From: Vibrio sp. JPW-9-11-11
GTDB lineage: Bacteria; Pseudomonadota; Gammaproteobacteria; Enterobacterales; Vibrionaceae
Assembly: GCF_013369335.1 (NCBI RefSeq)
Contig: NZ_SZQJ01000006.1
Coordinates: 22,357 to 86,356, forward strand
Direction of reading: 5' to 3'
DNA length: 64,000 nucleotides
Part shown: in pieces, positions 1-8,127 of the stretch
Numbering within the stretch: position 1 is the first letter of the stretch
How the letters are laid out: each line of letters starts with the position of its first letter
Notes under the pieces: generated by a model
Told to the model about the DNA's origin: nothing
What the model saw: only the letters and a program-made list of their open reading frames with translations
Database searches by the model: none
Made by a program: the position numbers and the translations under genes

Positions 1-80
1 GTTAACAAAACTTTGACTAGCCAACCTCAAAAATAGCGCGGCCATTTGGTTAGCCTGGCCAAACATCAAAACTAAGGCAC

Positions 81-107
81 AAAAAAACCGCAGCGTGTAA
101 GCTGCGG
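81..107 (-). terminator. Intrinsic terminator of gltX
   Basis: On the minus strand a 7-bp stem (CCGCAGC/GCTGCGG, arms 101-107 and 88-94) with a 6-nt loop is followed by seven T residues. It lies about 20 nt past the gltX stop. Positions 1-80 show no gene or clear signal. Confidence 0.85.
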
Positions 108-125
108 TTGTTCTTTGTGCCGAGG

Positions 126-1553
126 TTAGGCGTTGGCTTCGCGCTCTGCGATAAAGGCCAGTGCCATCTTGATGCGAGCGATACAACGCTCTTTGCCAAT
201 CAGCTCCATAACCGCGTCTACGGAAGGCGACTGACCGCCACCCGTAACTGCAACGCGAAGCGGCATGCCGATTTTGCCCATACCAATCTCAAGCTCTTCA
301 CACACAGCGGCAATAACACCTTGTTTGATGTTTACGGTTGTCCACTCTGCTAAAGATTCAACTTTCGCTAGAGCAAGCTCTAAAGGCTCTTTAGCCACGC
401 CGCGTAAATGCTTCTTAGCAGCACCGGCTTCAAACTCAGCAAAGTCTTCGTAGAAGTAGCGAATTTGCTCTGCCAACTCGACGAGCGTGTTGCAACGCTC
501 ACCAACTAGCTTGATCACTTCAGTGATTGCCGGGCCGTTTGCTACGTTTAGTTTTTGGTTATCTAGGTGCCATTGTAAATGCTCGGCCACGTACTCAGGT
601 GCAGACGTCTTGATGTAGTGGTTGTTCAACCACAGTAGCTTCTCTGTGTTAAATGCCGACGCAGATTTAGAGATCGCGTTAAGCGTAAATAGGTCAATCA
701 TCTCTTCACGAGAGAAGATTTCTTGATCGCCATGAGACCAACCTAGACGGACTAAATAGTTATTCAGTGCGTTGGGTAGGTAACCTTCATCGCGGTATTG
801 CATCACTGAAACCGCGCCATGACGCTTAGACAACTTCGCACCATCATCCCCCAAGATCATTGCACAGTGAGCAAATGTTGGCACTGGCGCACCGAGTGCT
901 TCATAGATGTTGATTTGACGCGGCGTGTTGTTGATGTGGTCTTCACCGCGAACAACATGCGTGATGCCCATATCCCAGTCATCGACAACGACGACAAAGT
1001 TATAAGTAGGTGCGCCGTCAGTACGACGGATGATTAAGTCATCCAACTGGCTGTTTGCGATTTCGATACGGCCACGAATTTGGTCATCAAATACTACGCT
1101 GCCTTCTTTTGGGTTACGGAAACGAACCACATACGCATCGCCCTCTTTTGCCGCTGCATTGGCCGCAACGATTTTAGGATGGTTCGCATCGTAACGTGGC
1201 ATTTCTTTCGCCGCCTCTTGCTCTGCACGAATTTCTTCAAGCAGCTCCTTAGATGCGTAACACTTGTAGGCTTTGTCTTCAGCAAGCAATTTGTCGATCA
1301 TTTCATTGTATCGGTCAAAACGCTTCGATTGAAAATATGGACCCTCATCCCACTCAAGCCCCATCCATTGCATGCCTTCTAGGATCGCATCAACCGCTTC
1401 CTGAGAGTTACGCTCTAGGTCGGTATCTTCGATACGTAGAACGAATTCACCGCCTTGAGCTTTAGCGTATAGCCATGAGTAAAGTGCAGTACGCGCACCA
1501 CCAACGTGAAGGTAGCCTGTTGGGCTAGGAGCAAAACGAGTTTTAACCGTCAT
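126..1553 (-). CDS. gltX: Glutamyl-tRNA synthetase
   Basis: Class I aminoacyl-tRNA synthetase that charges tRNA-Glu with glutamate in the cytoplasm. The N-terminus reads [19 protein letters not shown], so the HIGH-type motif is HVGG at residues 16-19. The KMSKS-type motif is KLSKR in GAKLSKRHG near residue 240. The C-terminal anticodon-binding region is complete, and 475 residues is the usual gammaproteobacterial length. An upstream in-frame ATG at 1586 would add 11 residues that the family lacks, so I place the start at 1553, just before the conserved RFAPSPTG. The gene stands alone with its own terminator. Identity is essentially certain. Confidence 0.98.
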   Translation of the reverse strand: MTVKTRFAPSPTGYLHVGGARTALYSWLYAKAQGGEFVLRIEDTDLERNSQEAVDAILEGMQWMGLEWDEGPYFQSKRFDRYNEMIDKLLAEDKAYKCYASKELLEEIRAEQEAAKEMPRYDANHPKIVAANAAAKEGDAYVVRFRNPKEGSVVFDDQIRGRIEIANSQLDDLIIRRTDGAPTYNFVVVVDDWDMGITHVVRGEDHINNTPRQINIYEALGAPVPTFAHCAMILGDDGAKLSKRHGAVSVMQYRDEGYLPNALNNYLVRLGWSHGDQEIFSREEMIDLFTLNAISKSASAFNTEKLLWLNNHYIKTSAPEYVAEHLQWHLDNQKLNVANGPAITEVIKLVGERCNTLVELAEQIRYFYEDFAEFEAGAAKKHLRGVAKEPLELALAKVESLAEWTTVNIKQGVIAAVCEELEIGMGKIGMPLRVAVTGGGQSPSVDAVMELIGKERCIARIKMALAFIAEREANA

Positions 1554-1652
1554 GTATAAATACCTTGATTGTCTAAATGACCGCACGCCCTAACTCTACG
1601 AGGGCAGTGCCAAAATTGCGCGTTATTTTAGCACCGATATGCAAATCTACAA

Positions 1653-2300
1653 TCAATCGTTAATATGTTTTACCGCCCAAGAGATAAACGCCTGGCGTTG
1701 CTCTGGCGTCATCGACAAAAAATCGGCCTCAATTTGCTTCAATACTGGCAGATCCCCCGTTGACTCTCGTGGAGGTGACTCTGGTACCGTGCTGCGGCTG
1801 TGAATCGTATTTGAGGCTAAATCTTGTGGTATCGCAGCCACACCCCCCGTCCGATTATACTCGGCTAACATCGCATCATAATCGTTAATCAAAGCGAAAG
1901 ATTGGTTGGCAATTTGGTCCATCACGATGCGGACTGGCTCACCATTGCGGGTGACTTTCACCGTCGGATTCTTTTCAAACTTATCCACCCCACGCTGGTC
2001 ACGAATCGCGAAAGGCGTGGTAAATAGCAGCGTCTCATTGTTTGCTTCAAAGCGAACGACCATAGGGTGGGAATGAAATTTTCTCTTCCCCCCATTGCCA
2101 TCCACCATGGCAGTCACACGTAACAAAAGCTGCTGTTGACCATTAGCCATGCTCAGGTCACCTTTCGCTGTCTTAGGCACTGGGTTGAGCGGCTGATTGA
2201 CTGCGAGAATTTCTACTCGACTATCGGTTTGAATGATCACTTGAGCACACGTCATGCCGCTCATGACCAACAAAGCCACGGTTAGAATAAGTTGTTTCAT
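1653..2300 (-). CDS. DUF2057 (YccT-like) periplasmic protein
   Basis: A 215-residue exported protein with a signal peptide (MKQLILTVALLVMSGMTCA, probable cleavage after residue 19). The body resembles the UPF0319/DUF2057 family that includes E. coli YccT (CsgI): a beta-rich N-terminal half (NGQQQLLLRV, SHPMVVRFEA) and a short C-terminal motif, MTPEQRQAFISWAVKH, matching the family's W-x-x-A-R-x-x-F-x-x-WA tail. YccT is linked to curli inhibition in enterics; the role in Vibrio is not established and I infer none. It lies just downstream of a porin gene, separated by a terminator, an arrangement mirrored at 25.2-27.3 kb. Family assignment is by eye. Confidence 0.75.
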   Translation of the reverse strand: MKQLILTVALLVMSGMTCAQVIIQTDSRVEILAVNQPLNPVPKTAKGDLSMANGQQQLLLRVTAMVDGNGGKRKFHSHPMVVRFEANNETLLFTTPFAIRDQRGVDKFEKNPTVKVTRNGEPVRIVMDQIANQSFALINDYDAMLAEYNRTGGVAAIPQDLASNTIHSRSTVPESPPRESTGDLPVLKQIEADFLSMTPEQRQAFISWAVKHIND

Positions 2301-2326
2301 TCCCTTTTCCTCACACTTTCAAACGG

Positions 2327-2355
2327 AAAAGGCGGACACTGTGTCCGCCTTTTTA
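2327..2355 (-). terminator. Terminator of the first porin gene
   Basis: Hairpin with arms AAAAGGCGGACAC and GTGTCCGCCTTTT, nearly loopless, followed on the minus strand by a T run broken by one A. It sits 12 nt past the porin stop and before the DUF2057 start, so it separates the two genes. It could work in both directions. Confidence 0.85.
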
Positions 2356-2366
2356 TTTTTCAATGA

Positions 2367-3476
2367 TTAGAATGTCCACTCGGTACCGATACGAACCATC
2401 AGGTCGTTGTCGAACGAAGCATCATCTTGTTGAGTCAAACGAACAAAGGTGTAAACAGAGTTAAAGGAGTAACCCAGTTCGCCACTGATAGACGTGGAGT
2501 CCATGTCTTTGTTGTCTAAGCCATCTTGCTTACCCGTTTGGTCTGCATAACCCACTCGAATATTCGCATTGCCAAAGAAGTAGTTAGCTTGAACAGAATA
2601 TGCGTCGATTTCACGTTTGGTATAGCTATAGTCACCACCGCCATTGGTTGAATCGTAAGATCCTGTTTTGTATGCGCCTAGAATATTAAAGTTATCCATT
2701 GGGCGAAGTTCGAAGCCGACAAAATAGGAGTCAGTGTCACCAATCGATGCCGTTTTACCTGGGTCCCAAGTTGGGACGTCTGGCGTTGCGTTGTTAGTAT
2801 CCCAATGACCTTCCTCTCCCCCTTCAAAGGTGGTACCTTTCGCCGTCTCAAATGCCGCATGCAACGTCAGCATGTCAACAGGAGTCAGTGTGATCGAGCC
2901 GCCAAAGAAGTTGGAGTCTTCGTGATTTTCACTGCCGTTGCCCCCCGCTAGGCTGAACTTAACCTTATCTGCGAACATTGGTGAATCGTAGCGAGCCATT
3001 TGGCTCTTACGGTCAAAGTGGTAACGCTCGCCGCTGCGCCATGCACGGTCAAATGTGCGGCCTAAGTTTGATGCAGAGTATGGCCAGTCTACGAGTTCAT
3101 AAAGAGGTGTTAGCATGCGACCAAAACGCACCTGTCCCCAATCGTCGCCACGCAAGCCAACGAAAGTATCACGGTTACCTAAGTCTGCACCGTAGTCTAA
3201 TACCCAGCCAGACTCTACTTGAGCAAACGCCGTAACATTGTCCGTCATCGCCTTAGCAGCACGAAAGCCAATACGTGTTTCGTTTTCAAGCGACCAACCG
3301 TCGTCTGGACCGGTCGCATTAGACGCTCCGTAATCGACAGCAGAGATAGATACCACGCCGTATACTTCGACATTCGCATCATTTGGATCGCCAATCATGT
3401 ATGCATGCGCAGTACCAGCGGCCAAGGTAGTGGCCGCGATTGCCGCGCCAAGCAGCGTCTTTTTAAAGTGAGACAT
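2367..3476 (-). CDS. General porin, trimeric type
   Basis: A 369-residue outer-membrane porin. It has a classic signal peptide (MSHFKKTLLGAAIAATTLAAGTAHA, cleavage after residue 25). The first strand motif is VEVYGVVSISA, followed by the Gram-negative porin signature regions RIGFRAAKAM, NRDTFVGLRGD and VRFGRMLTPLYE. The C-terminus, IGTEWTF, ends in Phe as BAM substrates do. It is a paralogue of the porin at 26178-27299: both share NRDTF-GLRGD, RMLTP-YELVDWPYS and R-DSA/RAW blocks. The substrate cannot be read from sequence. I see no evidence that it is OmpU or OmpT. The leader carries a stem-loop at 3512-3548. High expression is likely given the strong terminator and family. Confidence 0.88.
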   Translation of the reverse strand: MSHFKKTLLGAAIAATTLAAGTAHAYMIGDPNDANVEVYGVVSISAVDYGASNATGPDDGWSLENETRIGFRAAKAMTDNVTAFAQVESGWVLDYGADLGNRDTFVGLRGDDWGQVRFGRMLTPLYELVDWPYSASNLGRTFDRAWRSGERYHFDRKSQMARYDSPMFADKVKFSLAGGNGSENHEDSNFFGGSITLTPVDMLTLHAAFETAKGTTFEGGEEGHWDTNNATPDVPTWDPGKTASIGDTDSYFVGFELRPMDNFNILGAYKTGSYDSTNGGGDYSYTKREIDAYSVQANYFFGNANIRVGYADQTGKQDGLDNKDMDSTSISGELGYSFNSVYTFVRLTQQDDASFDNDLMVRIGTEWTF

Positions 3477-3511
3477 AAGAATTAACCCCTATCATTTTAT
3501 GAATTTTCTTT

Positions 3512-3548
3512 GTCCCTCTCACAGTTCTAACTCGCCGTTTCGAGGGAC
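3512..3548 (-). promoter_or_regulatory. Stem-loop in porin mRNA leader
   Basis: A perfect 7-bp inverted repeat, GTCCCTC (3512-3518) and GAGGGAC (3542-3548), with a 23-nt loop. It ends 35 nt upstream of the porin ATG. There is no T run, so it is not a terminator. A similarly sized and placed stem-loop precedes the second porin. Confidence 0.6.
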
Positions 3549-3550
3549 GT

Positions 3551-3577
3551 TATTTATGGACAGGTGCATGGTGACAA
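3551..3577 (-). promoter_or_regulatory. Candidate porin promoter
   Basis: Minus-strand hexamers TTGTCA (3577-3572) and TAAATA (3556-3551) are separated by 15 nt, a short spacer. If real, transcription would start almost exactly at the leader stem-loop. Confidence 0.35.
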
Positions 3578-3884
3578 ACTATTTTTCGCCGACAAACTGG
3601 GCCAAAGAAAAACCTGAACTCGCTCAAATCAGAAAGTTCAAAAAATAGATAAATCAAATAAAAACAATCATTTAAACAAAAACATCAAGCAACAAAAACG
3701 TCAATTTCATGGAATATTTATCGTCTAAGTACGACTTCCCTTGCTACGTGTGAGCCAACACAAAGCCATTTTTTAATGATTTACGGAACTTTAGAAAACG
3801 GAATAAAAAAGTTTGAAATGTCTCGCAAGATCAAAGTGATACCTAGGACTAACCAAAAGAGTTTTAACGTTTTGTTTTTCTCAC

Positions 3885-3915
3885 TTGACCTTACCCTTGC
3901 GGCAAGGTTTAGGCT
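3885..3915 (+). promoter_or_regulatory. CueR-type copA promoter/operator
   Basis: The -35 is TTGACC (3885-3890) and the -10 is TAGGCT (3910-3915), with a 19-nt spacer. That long spacer is the hallmark of MerR-family activated promoters. The spacer contains the dyad ACCTTACCCTTGC/GGCAAGGTT, very close to the E. coli copA CueR operator as I recall it. Copper-bound CueR would untwist this promoter. No cueR gene lies in the window. Confidence 0.88.
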
Positions 3916-3945
3916 TAACGACAGTAGCAATGCGAGGTGTCGATT

Positions 3946-6633
3946 ATGACAAGGTTTGAAATCCCCCTATCTGGCTTAAACTGCATGGGGTGCGCGCGCA
4001 AAGTTGAACAGGCGTTGAACGCAGATCATCAAGTCACAATACTTGAGCTGTCTTCCACAATGATCGCTTTAGAAAGTGACAGTCCGTTGCATGCCATTAC
4101 CCATACCATTGAATCACTCGGTTATCAGGCAGGGCATCGCTATCACTTTCATTTATCTGGGCTTAACTGTGGTAAATGTGTTGCCAAGCTCAACCAAGCG
4201 CTGGAGCAAGATAAGCACACCATTCACTTTGAAGCTTCTAAAACTGATTTGGATATCGACACCCTTCACTCAGCCGAAGAGATTCAACGTCTAATTAGTG
4301 ACTTGGGCTATCAAGCCAACGACCACTCGCCCGCAGGTGCCATTGAAGAGTTAGCAGTCGATAGCCAGCCCGAGCGAGCAAGCTCTGTGACATCAGAGAA
4401 ATCCCTATCCACACTGCACCTATTGATCTCTGGAATGACGTGTGCGAGCTGTGTCTCTTCGGTTGAAAAGGCCTTAGCGTCTGTGAACGGCGTCGAGCGA
4501 GTTCAAGTCAATCTCGCCGAACAAAGTGCAGTCGTTTTCAGCTCCCTCCAGCCTAATTCAATCGTCGAGCAAGTAACCCAGGCAAGCGTAGAGGCGGGTT
4601 ATCACGCCAGAGTAGTAGACGATCCTGCGACTCAGCAGCAGCAACAACTCGAACAGCAGCACGCCATTCAACGCCATCATAAAAACAGCGCAATTTTCGG
4701 CATGCTCATTGGGGGGCCACTCATGCTATGGGGCGTACTTGGTGGCAATATGATGATTCGCAACAACCAAGATCAGTTAGCGTGGGGAGCAGTTGGCGCG
4801 CTGTGCCTGTGGTTACTGGCTACGGCTGGACGTTCATTTTTTACCAATGCATGGCAAGCGCTCACCCACAAGCGTGCCACTATGGATAGCTTAGTCGCAT
4901 TAGGCACCGGGTCAGCGTGGCTATTCTCTATCCTAGTAGTGACCTTTCCTCAATGGTTTCCTGCGGCTTCACGCCATGTCTACTTTGAAGCCAGTGCGAT
5001 GATCATTGGTTTGATCTCACTCGGACACTACATCGAAGCCAAAGCCAAGGCCAAGACGACCCGCTCGCTGCAAGCACTGATCAACCTTCAACCACAAACC
5101 GCGACTCAAGTCACCGACAATGGGGACAGTGAAATTGCGATTGACGCTATCACGGTCGGTATGACTTTACGTGTCAGGCCAGGTGAAAAGGTCCCCGTTG
5201 ATGGAGAAGTCATCTCGGGTGACTCTTATCTCGATGAATCGATGCTCACCGGAGAACCACTGCCCGTCGCTAAATCATCAGGCGACCCTATATCAGCGGG
5301 CACCATAAACCAAGACGGTTCCTTACTGTTTAAAGCCACTGGCGTTGGAAGTGATACCATGTTATCACGCATCATCACTATGGTACGTGAAGCGCAAAGT
5401 AGTAAACCTGCGATCGCAAAGTTGGCCGACCAAATCTCTTCAGTTTTTGTGCCAGTGGTGGTGGCCATCGCGTTACTTTCCGCAGCGATCTGGTTTGCCG
5501 TCGGTCCCGAGCCAAAGGCAAGCTATATGTTAGTCGTTGCCACTACCGTTCTGATTATTGCTTGCCCTTGTGCGCTTGGCTTGGCAACCCCTTTATCCGT
5601 TACAGTTGGTGTCGGTAAAGCCGCTGAAATGGGAATACTGATTAAAGATGCCGATGTACTACAATCCGCCAGTAAGATAGACACTGTGGTGTTTGATAAA
5701 ACAGGCACCTTGACTCAGGGCAGACCTGCGGTCGAAGACCTGTATGCCACCGATAAAGATAGTGAGCGTTTACTCTCGATGGCGGCTTCAATTGAGCAGC
5801 ACTCCGAGCACCCGCTGGCCAAAGCCATCGTGGCCAAGGCAACAGAGCAACAGTTGAGTCTCTACCCAGTGAGTCATTTCGACAATCGTCGCGGACAAGG
5901 GGTGCTGGGCCAAATTGATGGTCAGCAAGTCGCTATTGTCTCACTTAACTATGCTCAGCAACACGCTTGGGATTTGTCGAGTGTAGAGCAAGTGATTGAG
6001 CGCTATTTAAGCTGCGCATGGACACCTGTCGTAGTGAGTATTGATGCGAAGGTGTCTGGGGTCATCGCGATCGCCGACCCAGTAAAGACCGATGCCAAAC
6101 TCGCCATTGAACGTTTAAAAGCCAACAACATCACCCCCATCATGCTGACTGGTGACAACCAAACTGTTGCCCAAGCGATTGCCACACTGCTGGGCATTGA
6201 ACAAGTGATTTCACAAGTCTTGCCGGATGAGAAAGCAGGCCACATAGAGCAGTTACAACTACAAGGGCGCCGTGTTGCGATGATTGGTGACGGCGTCAAT
6301 GATGCCCCTGCCCTTGCGCTCGCCGATATTGGTATTGCCATGGGGAGCGGCAGTGATGTAGCGATAGAAAGCGCTCAAATGACACTGCTTAACTCTTCTC
6401 CTTTCGCCGTCGTCAACGCGATTGAGCTTTCTAAAGCAACAGTACGTAATATGAAGCAAAATCTATTTGGTGCTTTCGTCTATAACTCTTTGGGCATCCC
6501 CATTGCTGCTGGCGTACTCTACCCTGCCTTCGGATTTCTGCTCAGTCCGGTTATTGCCGGTGCAGCAATGGCACTCTCTTCCATCACTGTGGTGAGCAAC
6601 GCCAACCGCTTACGACTTTTTAAAACATCTTAG
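3946..6633 (+). CDS. copA: Copper-exporting P1B-type ATPase CopA
   Basis: Cu(I)-translocating ATPase of the inner membrane. Three N-terminal heavy-metal-associated domains are visible: GLNCMGC (Cys13, Cys16), GLNCGKC (Cys75, Cys78) and GMTCASC (Cys166, Cys169). The transmembrane metal site is CPC (540-542) in [13 protein letters not shown], the phosphorylated Asp is D584 in DKTGTLT, and the hinge motif is [12 protein letters not shown]. coli CopA has two N-terminal domains, so a third is a modest elaboration. A GTG at 3937 is in frame, but the GAGG at 3934-3937 is correctly spaced only for the ATG at 3946. The CueR-type promoter upstream indicates copper induction. copG follows 8 nt downstream as an operon partner. 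Confidence 0.97.
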   Translation: MTRFEIPLSGLNCMGCARKVEQALNADHQVTILELSSTMIALESDSPLHAITHTIESLGYQAGHRYHFHLSGLNCGKCVAKLNQALEQDKHTIHFEASKTDLDIDTLHSAEEIQRLISDLGYQANDHSPAGAIEELAVDSQPERASSVTSEKSLSTLHLLISGMTCASCVSSVEKALASVNGVERVQVNLAEQSAVVFSSLQPNSIVEQVTQASVEAGYHARVVDDPATQQQQQLEQQHAIQRHHKNSAIFGMLIGGPLMLWGVLGGNMMIRNNQDQLAWGAVGALCLWLLATAGRSFFTNAWQALTHKRATMDSLVALGTGSAWLFSILVVTFPQWFPAASRHVYFEASAMIIGLISLGHYIEAKAKAKTTRSLQALINLQPQTATQVTDNGDSEIAIDAITVGMTLRVRPGEKVPVDGEVISGDSYLDESMLTGEPLPVAKSSGDPISAGTINQDGSLLFKATGVGSDTMLSRIITMVREAQSSKPAIAKLADQISSVFVPVVVAIALLSAAIWFAVGPEPKASYMLVVATTVLIIACPCALGLATPLSVTVGVGKAAEMGILIKDADVLQSASKIDTVVFDKTGTLTQGRPAVEDLYATDKDSERLLSMAASIEQHSEHPLAKAIVAKATEQQLSLYPVSHFDNRRGQGVLGQIDGQQVAIVSLNYAQQHAWDLSSVEQVIERYLSCAWTPVVVSIDAKVSGVIAIADPVKTDAKLAIERLKANNITPIMLTGDNQTVAQAIATLLGIEQVISQVLPDEKAGHIEQLQLQGRRVAMIGDGVNDAPALALADIGIAMGSGSDVAIESAQMTLLNSSPFAVVNAIELSKATVRNMKQNLFGAFVYNSLGIPIAAGVLYPAFGFLLSPVIAGAAMALSSITVVSNANRLRLFKTS

Positions 6634-6641
6634 AGGTGACT

Positions 6642-7085
6642 ATGAACAAAAAAACCTTAGTTCTGACCTTACTGGCCACTGTTTCCGGTTCAGCACTGGC
6701 CACTGACGTACTTAACCATAAATCACCTTACTGTGGTTGCTGTACCGAGTGGACCAAACACATGCAAGAGGCGGGGTTTACCGTTGAAGAAAAACTGCAT
6801 GAAAATATGAACCCAATTAAACAAACACTAGGCATTACGCCAGAGCTTGCCTCTTGCCATACTGCAGAGATCAACGGCTACGTTTTCGAAGGTCATATCC
6901 CGGCAGAAGACATCAAAGCTTTCCTTGAAAACCCACCGCGCAATGCCAAAGGTCTAGCGGTTCCAGGTATGCCTATGGGCTCGCCAGGGATGGAATATGG
7001 TGATAAACAAGACGAGTACTCGGTCTATGCCTTTAATGAACAAGGACAAGTATTTGAGTATCGCCACTATCAAGGCCACCAATAA
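6642..7085 (+). CDS. copG: DUF411 copper-resistance protein (CopG-like)
   Basis: A 147-residue periplasmic protein with a signal peptide (cleavage after SGSALA, residue 20). The DUF411 motif SPYCGCCTEW (Cys31, Cys33, Cys34) sits at the start of a thioredoxin-like fold, and GLAVPGMPMGSPGME is the Met-rich stretch near the C-terminus; both are plausible copper ligands. DUF411 proteins next to copA are known in Vibrio cholerae and Pseudomonas as CopG, tied to copper tolerance. The start is the ATG at 6642, spaced from GAGG; a GTG two codons earlier overlaps the ribosome site and is less likely. It is co-transcribed with copA and ends at a strong terminator. Confidence 0.85.
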   Translation: MNKKTLVLTLLATVSGSALATDVLNHKSPYCGCCTEWTKHMQEAGFTVEEKLHENMNPIKQTLGITPELASCHTAEINGYVFEGHIPAEDIKAFLENPPRNAKGLAVPGMPMGSPGMEYGDKQDEYSVYAFNEQGQVFEYRHYQGHQ

Positions 7086-7110
7086 CCCATTCTGTTGACC
7101 TTATTCGAAT

Positions 7111-7151
7111 AGCGCTTTCATTTTCAGCATTGCTGGTGAAAGCGCTTTTTA
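7111..7151 (+). terminator. Terminator of copA-copG
   Basis: Stem arms AGCGCTTTCA (7111-7120) and TGAAAGCGCT (7137-7146), with a 16-nt loop, followed by five T residues. It lies 26 nt after the copG stop. Confidence 0.85.
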
Positions 7152-7358
7152 TTATTTAATAATCAAACATATAGATCTAAATGTAGATCAAGTTTAACTC
7201 CGTGTAGTTTTGTTTTTAGCATTCTTACCTGTCCTCAGATAACTTTCTCTTCCGCTGAACAACGCCCTGCTCTGTGGTGGTGTTCAAGATTGGCTGCATC
7301 GACACATAACCTGAGATGCACAGTTAAACACTTATATCGGATACATTTGAGAACTATT

Positions 7359-7985
7359 ATGCGTAAACATCTACTTATTGCTGCGACAGCTGCTGTTGTC
7401 TCTTTACCAACTTTTGCCAACTCCCCTTACGTAGCGGTAGAGTTAGCTGGTGGTAGATACAATACTTCGGTTGCCGATCCTGCCGCTAAAGAGATCACTG
7501 ATAATCTAGATAACGCTGGAGCACTGGCAATTAAAGCGGGTTCTTACTTGAACGAGAATGTCCGCGTCTATGGTTATTTACAATACAACGGTAAGAACGA
7601 ACTGACTTATCTAGACCTGTTTGACGGCGACCGAACTAAGTTCCAGTTAGAGGGCTATCAGTTTGGTGCTGGTAGCGACTATGTTTATCACCTGAATAAT
7701 AACTTCTACCTACTAGCAGGTGGCTCTGTTGGTTTTTACCAAAGCGAGTTAGAGACAAGTGTGACAATCCCGGGCTTTGGTACGGACACCACAGCCAGCA
7801 AAAACTCAGGCCTGACCTATGGTCTTAACGCAGGTATGGGATATATGTTCACCGATCATTTTGGTTTGGAAGCGGGCTACCGTTTCAACTACTACTCTGG
7901 CAACGAGCATAAAGTTGGCGACGAACCACTAGCTAAATTCAATTCGTCAAACCAAGGCTACATTAACGCCACTTACAAGTTCTAA
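7359..7985 (+). CDS. Small outer-membrane beta-barrel protein
   Basis: A 208-residue exported protein. The signal peptide is MRKHLLIAATAAVVSLPTFA (cleavage after residue 20). The mature part alternates hydrophobic and polar residues (YVAVELAGG, VRVYGYLQY, YLLAGGSVGFY, FGLEAGYRFNYYSG) and ends in YINATYKF with a terminal Phe, as expected for an 8-stranded OmpA/OmpX-type barrel. No peptidoglycan-binding OmpA domain is present. An in-frame upstream ATG at 7290 precedes no ribosome site and would bury the signal peptide, so the start is 7359. The next gene, a ToxR-like regulator in the same direction, may control it. Function is unknown. Confidence 0.8.
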   Translation: MRKHLLIAATAAVVSLPTFANSPYVAVELAGGRYNTSVADPAAKEITDNLDNAGALAIKAGSYLNENVRVYGYLQYNGKNELTYLDLFDGDRTKFQLEGYQFGAGSDYVYHLNNNFYLLAGGSVGFYQSELETSVTIPGFGTDTTASKNSGLTYGLNAGMGYMFTDHFGLEAGYRFNYYSGNEHKVGDEPLAKFNSSNQGYINATYKF

Positions 7986-7995
7986 CCTGATTCAA

Positions 7996-8042
7996 CTCGG
8001 TGTCATTGCCCTAACGCACCGAGCGTCTCAAAAATGAGACGC
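7996..8042 (+). terminator. Tandem hairpins after the small barrel gene
   Basis: Two consecutive hairpins: CTCGGTG/CACCGAG (7996-8002 with 8017-8023) and GCGTCTCA/TGAGACGC (8023-8030 with 8035-8042). They share one base and have only a weak T-rich tail (GTTTACTT). They may terminate, or process and stabilise, the upstream mRNA 3' end. Confidence 0.5.
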
Positions 8043-8127
8043 GTTTACTTCGGCGCCAAGCACTCTATAACTAACAATGAACTTTTTGTAGAATGCACGG
8101 CGTCTTTTTGCTCTCTAAGTAACTTCT

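Larger units (their letters stand above)
3477..3945. other. Intergenic region between porin and copA
   Basis: This 469-nt divergent region holds the porin leader hairpin (3512-3548), a candidate porin promoter (3551-3577) and, at the far end, the CueR-type copA promoter (3885-3915). The middle (about 3590-3880) is AT-rich, with no ORF or repeat that I can support. Confidence 0.7.

Noticed and set aside
1554..1586. Longer gltX with 11 more N-terminal residues
   Set aside because: The GluRS family starts just before RFAPSPTG; the extension is not conserved in the family.
7290..7358. Upstream in-frame extension of the small barrel protein
   Set aside because: It would place 23 residues before a complete signal peptide, and no ribosome site precedes it; the start at 7359 is preferred.
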